Positions 46,483-57,424 of a DNA stretch of 64,000 bases are shown here, piece by piece (positions within the stretch are counted from its first letter, which is position 1; the number at the start of each line of letters is the position of its first letter). The stretch spans positions 15,933,579 to 15,997,578 of the forward strand of contig OZ234500.1 of the NCBI GenBank assembly GCA_965153455.1. The letters run 5' to 3'. Both the position numbers and the translations under genes were made by a program. Below the pieces are notes generated by a model, which was not told where the DNA came from, did not search any database, and saw only the letters and a program-made list of their open reading frames with translations. Source of the DNA: Sphagnum compactum (taxonomy: Eukaryota; Bryophyta; Sphagnopsida; Sphagnales).

Positions 46483-48167
46483 GATTTGAAGTTGTTATAA
46501 TTTCATGTTGTTCAAAAGTTTGTTATTAATGTGTGAGAAACAAGACATTACAAAGATAATAATAATAAATATTAATTATTTTAATAATAAACATAAATAA
46601 GTTAATCATTGGGAACTTTAAAGAGTTACGTGAAGTGGTTGTGAAGTTGTCTAGATTGTAGGGTCCTTATTAAAGGAGATTAAATTAAAATTCTTGGTAG
46701 AAATTGGTTGAAGTATTTAAATATGTATTTAATTTAGATGTCTTATGTTATTCACTTACGCTAGGTGACCTAAGTTGTTTATTTTAACCTACTAAATGAC
46801 CTAGGTTATTTAACTTATGTTGTAATTGCCATGTGACAATTCACAATAGGTTAAAAATATCATTTTTTATATGTAATAAATTAAACCAATGGCTCAAATT
46901 GATCAATATGGGTCAATGTTGAAATTATCTTACATGACTACATTCAAAATGATTATAATCATAAGGAATATAATCATAAATAACATTTATGATACAATCA
47001 CAAAAGCAATCCATGATAAATATGACAAGTTTAATTTGATTACAAAATTAAGTACAAACCTAATCATTTATGTAATCATAAAAATCATGTTTTGAATTAA
47101 AAGAATGAATTAAAATGATCTAATATAACAAATAGTAATATGTGATTACATTAATGAAAAAGTGAGTGATAATTTGTCAATTCAAAAACTTACGATGTGA
47201 AATGATAACATTAGTAAAACAAAAATTATGAAAATGAGTGCCAAACGTTTAAAAAGTGAAATATTTAACCTTTTTTTTCACTCATACATTCTTTGGTTTT
47301 ACAAGGTTTTATAATAAACTTGATTTAATGCAAAATATTATTTAAAAAGGTTTTTCATTTGACATTGGTAATTGGGTCATCACTTTCCATAAGAACTAGG
47401 TACACGGGAAGACATTGTGTTGGTAAGAAATTGTACACAATTTTTTGCATTTTATAGCCTCCTCTTAGGGTTTCGAATTTGTTGATTCTTTAATGCTTGC
47501 TTCAGCACTGGCCTTGCACCATCCCACTCCCCTTTCCCATGTTCTGTCCCAAAGAAATTTCAAGTCGTAAAACACCCATTAATAAGACTTGGATATCTTG
47601 CAACAAAATACATTGTTTGGCAACCTTTGAACAAACCAGCACAACCATCACTCCACATCCAATGGTATGTTGGTTTGATTCCTTGTGATGATAACTAGAC
47701 CCAATGCATCAATAAACAATGTTGCACGAACAAAGTATCATGTCCCTTATCATTAGAAACATAAAAGTGTGTTTCCTTAATGATATTTTTATCATCATTC
47801 CCTTGTCCACTAGTTGGGTCTACTCGGAAAGTGATATGAACCAAGATAGTAACTTGAAAAAAATGCCAATGCATGGACTAAGTTTTGTTTTGCATTTCAA
47901 AATGTAATTTTCTGCAAAATCAATATCAAACAATATTGTATTTGAAGGCAAATTATCCATGGACATTTTGCATTGCACATTCTCCTACCTTGCAATGACT
48001 TAGTTGTGTTGGACAAATTTTTGTAAATTTGGTCATCTTTGGTTTAAATAAATTAAGTGTTCAGACAATGTAATAAAGTTCATGAATTTTTTAAAAACAT
48101 CGATTAATGAATGATATTATAAAAATCATGGAAAATTTTGTGAACATTTAACTTGCCAAATGTATTA

Positions 48168-48641
48168 GGGTACATTCACAAATTAAGGATTCGAGGGTGC
48201 ACCCTTAGTAAAGGCTTGGTGACTGTTTATTCTAAAAGATTATTGGTATATATTGGGAATATTCCATTTATAAGTTGCAAAGAATTATAAGAAAGTCCTT
48301 TTGACTCAAAAATATGTTACATTATACTTTTATGTGAATATGTGTTTTAAAAGTCTTTTTTAAATTATGTCATTTTCAAGTTTTTTAAAAATCATTTATG
48401 AGTTTTTCAAGCATTAAAAACACTATAAAACATTGGTTACAATGATTAATCCATGTTTTTGAAAATTCAAATTTCATTAGATTCATTTCAAATTATTGCA
48501 CATGTTTCCACAATATATTAAGAACATTATCATCAAAACATATTAAAAAATGTGCAATATTAATATAAGTTTTGGAATAAAAACATGAAAAATAAAGCAC
48601 TGGTTACAGTTCCTATGGCTCCTATTTTTGTGAATGTACCC
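48168..48641. mobile_element. MITE-like element with GGGTACATTCACAA inverted ends
   Basis: The left end GGGTACATTCACAAAT (48168) and the right end TTTTTGTGAATGTACCC (to 48641) are inverted copies over at least 14 bp. ATTA stands directly on both outer sides (TGTATTA before, ATTATTCC after), compatible with a short target duplication. The 474-bp interior is AT-rich and non-coding. The ends share CATTCACA with the element at 7390, so the two may belong to related families. Confidence 0.7.
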
Positions 48642-51600
48642 ATTATTCCATAATAATGTTTGATTTGTGAATGTCACAATGTAATAGTGATAATATTGTT
48701 TTTATTACATTGTTTTTGTTATATTGTTTAGGTGAGCTTAAATGACATTAAGATGTATTTGGATTTTTGTATAGTATTGCAATTATTAATTACATGAACA
48801 AAGAGATGAGGAAAGGTGATAAGGAATGGAAAAAAATGTATACATATTTGATTTTGATTGAATTATTTTATGAACATAAATGAAAATTAGATTTGCACCA
48901 ATTGTTATATTATTTAAAAAGTTTCTTGAATATGTAAATGTAATACACATTTGTTATGGATGTTAAATAATTCGTTGGTAATTGTAAAAGTTCAAATTGT
49001 TATTTTTTATATATAAAAAAATTTGAACTAATGAATTTTGATTGTTGTTTGATGTGTTGACTATTATATTTATTTTGATTCAAAATATGTAAAATTTATT
49101 TCATGCCATGGAAACTATTTATCAACTTTTTAATTTAATTTAAAAATATTTTGATTCAAAGCTTCAAATAATATAAAATTTTACATGATGAAACACTTAT
49201 TATAAATCTTGAAATCCATTTTTTAGCTTTGCAAAAATGTATACATTTTTAAATGTGCACAACATGATGACAAATATCATATTTTTTCCATGTCATAATA
49301 TTTTGAAATTGATTTGATAATAACATATTATTATTATTATTTTCCATTGATGATGATTATGACATTAAAATGATCATACCAAAAATTTTACTAGTTGACA
49401 ATAATACATTCATCACTAAAGAATAAATTGTTCATGTTTTGGTGTTTGTGAAAAAACTCTAAAAATGTTTTATGAAAATGATTTGATTGAATGAATTAAA
49501 TTGACATATGTATTTTTATTTTGTTACATTCTTAGAATTATACACCTATAAATTAATTATGGTTGAATTTTGAACATTATGAGAATGATGATTAATCTAT
49601 AACAATTTAAATTTATTATAAGTATTTGTATTTTGATTGATTTATTGTTATCAATAAAACTTGCCTTAAGGATTCCATGCATGTTGCAGATGAAAAAGTC
49701 ATTATTTTAAAATTAATTTATTGAAGTTAAAAGGTGTTTTGATTGAAAACAATGAAAAGTTCATAGATTTTTGCAAATTAAATGGGAAACTATGGTTGGG
49801 GAGGTGTCCTTGTTTGCATTGCAAAAAATAATTTAAGTTAAATTTTCCATCTCATTATTGTCCAAATTTTTCTAATATACACATATTTAAACCAATAAAC
49901 TTGATTTAAATTTCATGTTTGTTTTGAGTTTTGACACCATATATTTGTTTGAAAATTCAATTTTAATTGAAACCTTACAAAATAATGAACAAATGTGATT
50001 GTGTGTGATTAAATAAATATCATGTATGAAATGTTTAAATTTTGTTTTAAATGCACATCAACATGCATTTTAGTATTAGATCACATTTTAGATGATAAAG
50101 ACCATTTCATCCTTGACATGCATATCATTATGAATAGTGAACATTTGATTTGTTTCTATAAAGAAAAAATTACAAAAACATTAATGAGGCTTTGAGGTCC
50201 AAAATCAAAACAAATGCATTGCAACCCAAATTGATGGACCACCAAGTTGATACATTTGGACCAATTTTGGGCAAATATTAGATTTTTTGGTACCCATCGG
50301 ATCCAATTTTCACAAAGTAGATTACAAAAGGTTTTGGTTTTCACTCAGTTAGTTTTAAAAAATTATATAACAAGTTAGGGTATCAATAATGTTATTAAAA
50401 AAAATGATTCGATTCTCATAATTTGAAAATAGGTGGTTATTGTTTGGTGTTCTTACCAATCGGCTATTATTATTTTTTCAAGAAACAAATGATAACCAAA
50501 TTATTTTTTAAATTATTCATTTTTTTCTGAAAATTAAAAAAATCACAGTTATTTGTAAAGTAAGGGAAAAAAGACACCTGAACTTTGAATTTGGTCATAT
50601 ATGGGGTGAAATTCAAAAATAAACTTGCAAAAAAAATACATTGACATTAAGGGGGGGGGGGGGGGGAAACTTATAAAACCATCTATTTTTGTGATAAATT
50701 GAGTTTCATCTTGTCTTTCCTTTTTTTAAATGCTTAGATTGTTGCTACATATATTTTCATTGTTCATAGCATTACAATTACTAATGAATTCGAACCTTAT
50801 GCATTAAACCTTGTATATTGTACCCTTAAAACTTGATACAAGTAAAAAGTTTTACTTCATTCAGGCCTTGATATTTATTTATTTTTCCATAATCCAATTT
50901 TCCCCATTCGATTCTCACATAAATGAAAGTTGGTGATTAGGTTTTCAATCAAGGTATCATTCAAAGTGTACCTAGAAGAATTTAGATGATGATACCTAAA
51001 TGATACCCTAGTGATAGCTAGGAGAATTTTTAATACATTACTAACCCTAATTTGAACCTTTCACATGTCCTTGTTTTGAACAAATAACTATCATTTCATA
51101 TATGCCACCTCTTTTGTTCTAAACTTTCAATATAAATTACACCTTCTCTATCTTATTATTTGAGCCTACTAATACAAATACCTATTTTAATCTCTTGTAC
51201 ATATGTTATATTTGATTATTTTTTCCAATTGAATATCACTTTTACTTGGTAGTCAAGGGAATGCATATTAGTTCACATTGATTTTCATCCTCTACACTTG
51301 CATCATGCATTCATTTTTTTGGATGCATTCATGTTGCTTCTATATCAACACATAAAAACATCATGATGCATTATGCATTTCATGTTGTTTTCTTTTACAC
51401 TTTGTTTCAATTTTTCATTTATTTACTGTTTAAACATTTCATTTAATATGCACATTTTCATTATACCAACAACTCCACGAACACCCACATTATTTGCCCA
51501 CGTTCACAAATGTTCATATTGTTAATACTCATATCTTTTATTTTCTCTTGCCCAAGCCTGATAGAGTAACCATATTAACATCTTAAAAGTTTTTCATACT
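48642..51600. other. AT-rich intergenic DNA, no gene seen
   Basis: Very AT-rich and stop-dense in all frames. A poly-G run of about 17 lies at 50651-50667. Nothing resembling a gene or a complete element. Confidence 0.5.
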
Positions 51601-52050
51601 CTTTAAAAAAAAATTGTCAAAAGGACGAACCAAAAGGATGAATCAAAATGGGGACCAAAGAAAGGTACCAGCCAAATTATGAATCAACCTTGCTTTTGAC
51701 TACGAACACATGTAACAAACAAATAAACAAATAAAATAAACAAACATAATAAAGAAAATGAAATCAGAAGAACCAAAGCAACAAATTAAACGGACAAACC
51801 AAAGGAACTAACGAAAGGGACTAGTTAAAAGGATGAAACAGAAGGACTATTAAAAGGGACGAATCAAAGGGACAAGCCAAAAGGATGAACCAAATTGTAA
51901 ATCAACCTTGTTTTCAATTACAAACACACCTAACTAACAAACAAAAATAACAAATAAATCAATAAACATAAATAAACAATAAATAAACAAACACCATATA
52001 AAAAAAGAACGAACAAACCAAAAGGACAAGTTCAAAGGATAATCGTGAAT
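51601..52050. repeat. Purine-rich, irregular short-unit repeat
   Basis: Repeated variants of AAAGGGACGAACCAAAAGGATGAA (for example near 51620, 51790, 51850 and 52010), interspersed with AACAAACAAATAAACAAATA runs. The unit length is irregular (about 14-20 bp). Confidence 0.6.
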
Positions 52051-52057
52051 ATTTGAA

Positions 52058-53150
52058 TGAGCTCACACTAGCAAGACTCCCTATGAATCTTGCTCAAAAA
52101 AACTTCCCATTATCTTTTATTTACCAAGCTTTGGAAGTTGAAAGGGTTCACATTGGTAAGATTTTTCACAAGTTTTACCCAAAAAAACCTTTCATTTGCT
52201 TTGACAAGCCTTAGAGGTTGAATGGGCTCACATTAGCAAGACTACATACAAGTCTTGCTAAAGAAAACCTCCCACTTGCTTTGGCAAGCCTTGGAGGCTA
52301 GATGGGCTCACATTGGTAAGACTCCCTATTGCGAACACCATAATCATCTGTCGCTTGCATCATTGTCTGCATCATTGCTTGCACCAACATAGTCGTTTGC
52401 ATCATTGCTTGCATCATCGTTAACCTTCAGTTAATTCTTAGTACACTATTAATTAGAAAGTTTCCTTGGTGAGTGCACACATGGAAGCCTCTATGGAAGC
52501 TTCTTCAAACTAAGTCCTTAATGGGGTATAAATAGGGGTAAGACTTCCCATTATCTTTAGTATGTTCAACATTAATTTTGGGTACATTTTTTTGTCATAA
52601 CCTTTATCTTCATACATTATAAAAATAAAGTTTTGATTGAATCATCTCTAACATATATTGTGTTTTCGCCTTACGTCTTTATATTTTCAATCTTAAATTA
52701 AACTTAGGTTTACCTTTGTTTTTCCTTGTCGTGTCTTTGGCTTAGTTCATGTTCTTGTAGTTTTTCATGCCCATGACACTCCTACAAGTCTTGCCCAACA
52801 AAACCTCCCACTTGCTTTGGAAGTTGAATACGTTCACATTAGCAAAATTCCCCTCGAATCTTACCCAAAGAAACCTCTCACTTGCTTTGGTAAGCCTTGG
52901 CAAGCCTTGGAGGTTCATGTTCACATTAATAAGAATCTTCATGAGTTTTACTTAAAAAAACCTTTCATTTGCTTTAGCAAGCTTTGAAGATTGAAAGGGC
53001 TCACATTAGCAAGACTCCCTGATAATCTTACCCAAAAAAACCTCTCACTTGCCTTTGTAAGCTTTGGTAAATGTTAGAGGTTGAATGGGCTTCCTTCGAA
53101 TCTTGCCCAAAAAATATTTTCATTTATCTTGGTAAGTTTTGGGGTTGAAT
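52058..53150. repeat. Degenerate ~80-bp satellite-like repeat, about eight copies in two blocks
   Basis: Recurring order in each unit: GCTCACATTAGCAAGACTCC, TTGCCCAAAAAAACCTC, CACTTGCTTTGGCAAGCC, TTGGAGGTTGAATGG. Units are recognisable at about 52066, 52150, 52228, 52306, 52786, 52830, 52918, 52998 and, degenerate, 53090. The blocks are separated by 52330-52785, which starts with its own short repeat (GCTTGCATCATTG, 52352-52425). No open frame runs through. Confidence 0.8.
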
Positions 53151-53829
53151 GTAAAATATTAAGAAAAAATCATGTTGTGTAGTGCAAAACATTGTGTTAG
53201 AAAAACAAAACCTAATCAATGCTTTTCCACAAATGTAATGATAAAAATAGGATTGTCCTACTAAGGTGGCCTAAGAGTAGAATTAATCTAAACGACCTAC
53301 ATCTAAGCATGGTCTAGCGGCCTAGCTTTAGGTGCAACCTAAGAGAGGACATAACATAGGCTCCTAGGATAGGCCTAATTGCCTATGCTTTACATTTTAG
53401 GTTCCTACACCTAAACTTGAGTGCTTAGGCTTAAAGCTTTAGGTTCTTAGATCTAGGTACTTAGTTTTTGGCCTAACTTAGGTTTAACCCAGGTCATTTA
53501 GGTTTTAAACATGTGGCATAGCCATAGTGGCTAATGTTTAAATGCCCATATCTCCTAGCCTAGGTGACCAATATTTAAATGCCACACTAAAATGGTTCTA
53601 TGTGGTCAAACATAATTTTGATTGGCCACCCATAAAATCACTAATGACTACACTTACTGCCCAGTCACCCTAAAAAAGCCCCGAAAAAAAAACTTGAACC
53701 AAACCACCCAATCGCCTATTCGATCGTTTCCTTTTATCTCACTAAGGACCAACCATTACTCTAAACCACTATGCTTACTAGAAACCCACTATAGTGATAC
53801 CATTGCAAAATGAGTAGTTCGCACATTGG
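53151..53829. other. AT-rich intergenic DNA, no gene seen
   Basis: Irregular repeats of CCTAGG/CTTAGG-type words (53270-53560). The frame at 53622-53813 has no domain. Confidence 0.4.
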
Positions 53830-54440
53830 TTTAACCACATGTTTTATAATAATGTACAGAGTGGCAAGAACTCAAGTTTCTAAATGGGTTCACCCCATCT
53901 AGTGCCAACCCTAATCTGATGTTTTGTGCTTCAGTCGCAAAATCTAACCACTTTTCATATATTTGCTTCCAACTCTTAAAATCTGGCACACTTTGAATTA
54001 GACAATTTGTGTTTGTTTTGTTTTCGTGCCAAATCAACAACTCTATCAAAGTTATACACATGTAACATTCATAATAGCCTTAAAATCAAAAGGAAATGTT
54101 GAAACGCTTTCTATGGAACACATTGTGATTCGTCCACATACCTGTTAGTATTGCAATATGGACACACTCTTGAATCTTTCAAAGTGCCTTCAAAAAGCAC
54201 ACAACCATTAGTGCATGTGTGAATTGAGTCGAATTTAAACCCAACCCCTTGATTAACTCAAGTTGTGACTGACATCTTGTTCCCTTTTGGTAATAACTTT
54301 GTCCTCAACAATGAAAATAATTCGTCCATGAAAACATTGGTAACCCTATGAACTGTCTTCAAATTCAACAATAACAACATGGTTGACAACATGGTTGTAA
54401 AAGAACCTTCAAACAATGGGGTTTGATGCTTTAGTGATCA
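53830..54440 (-). pseudogene. CACTA (En/Spm) transposase remnant, tnp2 type
   Basis: The minus strand reads, in order, PLFEGSFTTMLSTMLLLLNL, VTNVFMDELFSLLRTKLLPK, a stop, VGFKFDSIHTCTNGCVLFEG, SRVCPYCNTNRYVDES, further stops, then NIRLGLALDGVNPFRNLSSC. The zinc-finger-like C..C region, the LLPKGN block and the RLGLA.DG.NPFGN..S block are signatures of the tnp2 transposase of CACTA elements, which cuts and pastes the element. At least three stops and the lack of the rest of the transposase show it is a dead fragment. The sequence breaks off just left of 53.83 kb and before 54.45 kb. A small CACTA-type MITE is at 63366. Confidence 0.75.
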
Positions 54441-55029
54441 TTGACTCCATTAGAAGGTAAAAACACTTCTAATGCTTGGAGTAACTAAGCTAACTAGTAA
54501 CATTAGGCTTCTCAGTGGAGTATGGTGGTCTGTAAAGTTGAGGTTGAGGAAGAGAAGCTGTGTAGATGACACCAAAGAAAACCCCGAAAATCAAGTGGAG
54601 CAGTATAATTACTGAACAAACATGTTCTTAACAAGAAAACTAATCCATGGATCACTAAGGAGACAGACTGCTGAACATCATTGGATATCTATGATGACAA
54701 GCTGCCATGACTACCCACTGACTTCATCAGCTTTTGACAGTGGTATAGATAAGTAGATAATAATCCACCTCAAATTCTTGCTAACCATTGTACAATATCT
54801 GCATCGTGAATTTCTGTCACATCTCTGGAAGCAACAGGAAGACCCAGTCATGATGTTGGCTAGCACTCAAGAAACATAGCTAATTAAAAAAGTCAATAGA
54901 ATTGTCATTCAACTTGCCACAAGCTTGTGAGGATAAGCTTTATGTCATTTTAGCTTGTCCCTGTACAAGCAAGCATCTAAACCTATGGCATAGCGAGGGT
55001 TACATAGAAGACCGTGGTTGGAGTGGAGC
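54441..55029. other. DNA between the CACTA remnant and the PPR tail
   Basis: No gene. It contains the sequence 54684-54861, related to 57728-57878 on the other side of the PPR gene. I looked here for the CxxC and DYW ends of a DYW domain and did not find them. Confidence 0.5.
54684..54861. repeat. Direct repeat flanking the PPR gene, left copy
   Basis: Carries CTGCCATGACTACCCACTGA, CTTCATCAGC, CAGTGG, TGAATTTCTGTCACA and GGAAGACCCAGTCATGATGT. The right copy at 57728-57878 has CTACCACAACCTCCCCACTG, ACTTCACCAGC, CAGTGG, GAGTTTCTGTCACA and GGAAAGACTCAGTCATGATG in the same order and orientation. Confidence 0.7.
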
Positions 55030-55297
55030 GGGGTACCAGTTAGTGTGCTGATAAGCCCAAAAGAATTGGCCAGCTTCTCACTGTGGTATAACACAAATGA
55101 AGCACTGTTTTTGCTTCCTCTACATCATGTAACACAGACTTCGTCTCTGGCACATATGAAGGCTCTGCATCTGCAAAGACAGCTTCTTTAACTGGGGATG
55201 TTCTTGATCATCCACTGTAAATGAGTGCAGCTCACTATTAACCTCAATCCAATTGCACCCTGGTTGATTCTTTACACCCCTTTCCAACACTTAATTG
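55030..55297 (-). pseudogene. Decayed E/DYW tail of the PPR gene
   Basis: Directly after the TAA at 55298-55300 the minus strand, in another frame, encodes a recognisable continuation of the protein: [32 protein letters not shown], then [20 protein letters not shown] and LCY. After a 2-base shift it gives HSEKLA-like and FGLIST sequence. This is the E+ and first part of a DYW deaminase-like domain, including the HxE-type zinc ligand context. The downstream CxxC (VCGDCH in relatives) and the terminal D-Y-W are not found. The tail is therefore separated from the ORF by a stop and frameshifts and is itself incomplete. Confidence 0.75.
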
Positions 55298-57322
55298 TTA
55301 AACACTTGCACCAAGATCCCACCTGCCAGCAGCAACATTGATGTTTGATAGGGGCATAGAGCCCAAAGAATTTCCAGGGTCCAACTCCAGAACTGCTTTT
55401 GCAACTCGTTCTCCCATCTCCACGTTATGATGAATTTGGCTAGCACCAAGCAACGCCCTCCACATAGAAGCAGTGGGTTTACATGGCATTATCTTGATCA
55501 AGTCCTCTGCCTCATCCAGACGGCCAGCACGGCTAAGAAGATCAATGATGCAGGCATAGTGCTCCACTGTTGTGGAAATATGATGAACCAAACTCATGAA
55601 CTCAAAGTAGTGCAGGCCTTCATCCACTAGGCCTGCATGGCTACAAGCTGACAGAATAGAAATACAAGTCACATTATCTATGCTTACACCTTCTTCACAC
55701 ATCCTATGGAAATGCTCAAGAGCTTCCTTAGCAAATCCATGCATGGCATAGCCTCCAAGCATGGCATTCCAAGTGACAACATCGCGTGTTGATATCTTGT
55801 TGAACACCCTGCATGCATCCTCTATGCTCCCACATTTAGCATACATATCAATAAGGCTGCTACCCAAAGAGCCATTTAACTCATAACCACGTCGAATAAT
55901 TTGCTCCTCAGCATGTCTTCCTTCTCCAAGTGCCAATACAGTTGCACATGCATTTAGAACCCCCACAAAAGTGACATGGTTTGGCTCCGCCCCTTCCTGC
56001 TGCATTTGTTGATACAATGCTATTGCCTTTTGACCTTCCCCACACTTTACATTTCCCAAAATAATGGAATTCCAAGCAACCACATCATGTATGGGCATCT
56101 TGGTGAACACTCTCAAAGCATTCTCTATGCTCTCACATTTGACATACATGTTAATCAGACTACTGCATATATGAATATTAGACATGAAACCAGTCTGAAT
56201 GATCTGTTCATGGACATGCCTGCCTTCTTCAAGAGCCACAACACTGCCACATGCATTCAGAACCCCCATGAATGTGATAGGGTCTGGTTCTACCCCTTCC
56301 TGTTGCATTTCTTTATACAGTGCTAATGCCTTTTGCCCTTGCCCACATGTTACATGTCCCAGAATCATAGCATTCCAGGCAACCACATCCCTTGTGGGCA
56401 TCCTGTTGAACACTCTGCAAGCATCCACTATGCTTCCACATTTGGCATACATGTCCACAAGGGCATTACTCACAAATACATGTGATTCACAACCACTTTG
56501 AATGATTTCTCTCTCAACACACCTGCCTTCTTCAAGTGCCGCTATGCTGGCACATGCATTCAAGACTGCCACAAAAGTGACAGGGTCTGGCTCCACCCTT
56601 TCCCTTTTCATTTGTTGGTACAATGCTAATGCCTTCTGTCCTTGCCCATATTTCACATGTGCCACAATCATGGTACTCCAAGTAACCACATCACGTGTGG
56701 GCATCTCATTAAACACTCTCCAAGCATCCTCTATGCTCCCACATTTGGCATACATGTTAATGAGGCTACTACTGACAAGAATGTCAGACATAAAACCAGT
56801 TTGAATGATCTGTTCATGAACACGCCTGCCCACCTCTAGTGCTGCAACAATGCCACACGCATTCAAAACTCCCATGAATATGACAGGGTCTGGCTCCACC
56901 CCTTCTAATTGCATTTGCTGATATAATGCTAATGCTTTCTGCCCTTGCCCACATTTTACATGCCCTGAAATGATGGCACTCCAAACAACCACATCATGCG
57001 TGGGCATCCTGTTGAACACCCTCCATGCATCTTCTATGCTCCCACATTTGGCATACATGTTAATGAGGCTACTACCAAGGTAGACATCTGACTCACAACC
57101 GCTCTGTATGATCTGTGTATGGATCCATCTGCCCTCTTCAAGTGCTTGTAAACTAGCACATGCATTGAGCACGGGAATGAAAGTGAACCTGTTAGGAATC
57201 ATGCCTTCTTGTTGCATTTGTTTGAAAAGGTTCACTGTCTTGTCATATTGCCCTGACTTAGCATATTTTGCAAGCCTCATATTCCATGCAAATAGGTTCA
57301 ATTGTACTGTTCCTGGTGCCAT
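55298..57322 (-). CDS. PLS-class pentatricopeptide repeat (PPR) protein, C-terminus truncated
   Basis: Predicted 674 aa from the ATG at 57322. The frame is open without an ATG up to 57424, where a possible intron acceptor (TTCTCATAG) sits, so an upstream exon or leader intron is possible. The protein is about 16 PPR motifs in P-L-S order, in five nearly regular triplets of about 101 residues (GQGQKALALYQQMQ, GVEPDPVTFVGVLNAC, LINMYAKCGSIEDAWRVFN, MPTRDVVAWNAMI). A last S-like set (HAGLVDEGLHYFEFM) and an E-type motif (MWRALLGASQIHHNVEMGER) follow. PLS-class PPR proteins bind organellar RNA one base per repeat, and with a DYW domain edit C to U in chloroplasts or mitochondria. Here the stop falls within the E region (AAGRWDLGASV), and the remains of the DYW domain lie beyond it out of frame. 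It is either a truncated protein needing a partner or a young pseudogene. No targeting peptide can be judged without the true start. Confidence 0.85.
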   Translation of the reverse strand: MAPGTVQLNLFAWNMRLAKYAKSGQYDKTVNLFKQMQQEGMIPNRFTFIPVLNACASLQALEEGRWIHTQIIQSGCESDVYLGSSLINMYAKCGSIEDAWRVFNRMPTHDVVVWSAIISGHVKCGQGQKALALYQQMQLEGVEPDPVIFMGVLNACGIVAALEVGRRVHEQIIQTGFMSDILVSSSLINMYAKCGSIEDAWRVFNEMPTRDVVTWSTMIVAHVKYGQGQKALALYQQMKRERVEPDPVTFVAVLNACASIAALEEGRCVEREIIQSGCESHVFVSNALVDMYAKCGSIVDACRVFNRMPTRDVVAWNAMILGHVTCGQGQKALALYKEMQQEGVEPDPITFMGVLNACGSVVALEEGRHVHEQIIQTGFMSNIHICSSLINMYVKCESIENALRVFTKMPIHDVVAWNSIILGNVKCGEGQKAIALYQQMQQEGAEPNHVTFVGVLNACATVLALGEGRHAEEQIIRRGYELNGSLGSSLIDMYAKCGSIEDACRVFNKISTRDVVTWNAMLGGYAMHGFAKEALEHFHRMCEEGVSIDNVTCISILSACSHAGLVDEGLHYFEFMSLVHHISTTVEHYACIIDLLSRAGRLDEAEDLIKIMPCKPTASMWRALLGASQIHHNVEMGERVAKAVLELDPGNSLGSMPLSNINVAAGRWDLGASV

Positions 57323-57424
57323 TGAAGCCAGCTCTGCTTCCACCCATGGGGGGTTAAGATTGCTGTTGAGCCACAGTGCCTCCTGTGTCTTCTTATGTTT
57401 GAAATCGGGATACCTTGCATTCAC

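Larger units (their letters stand above)
41874..48167. other. Long AT-rich intergenic stretch, no recognisable gene
   Basis: More than 6 kb of very AT-rich DNA with stop-dense frames. Sub-features are the duplication at 42516-42727 and an (AT)n array at 46456-46482. A minus-strand frame at 42517-42885 owes half its length to that duplication, and I do not recognise its remainder. Confidence 0.5.

Noticed and set aside
50651-50667. Poly-G tract as a regulatory G-quadruplex
   Set aside because: A single homopolymer in deep intergenic DNA with no gene nearby. It is also a common sequencing artefact.
52058-53150. CRISPR-like regular repeats
   Set aside because: The units are contiguous and degenerate, with no constant-length spacers, and the DNA is eukaryotic nuclear.
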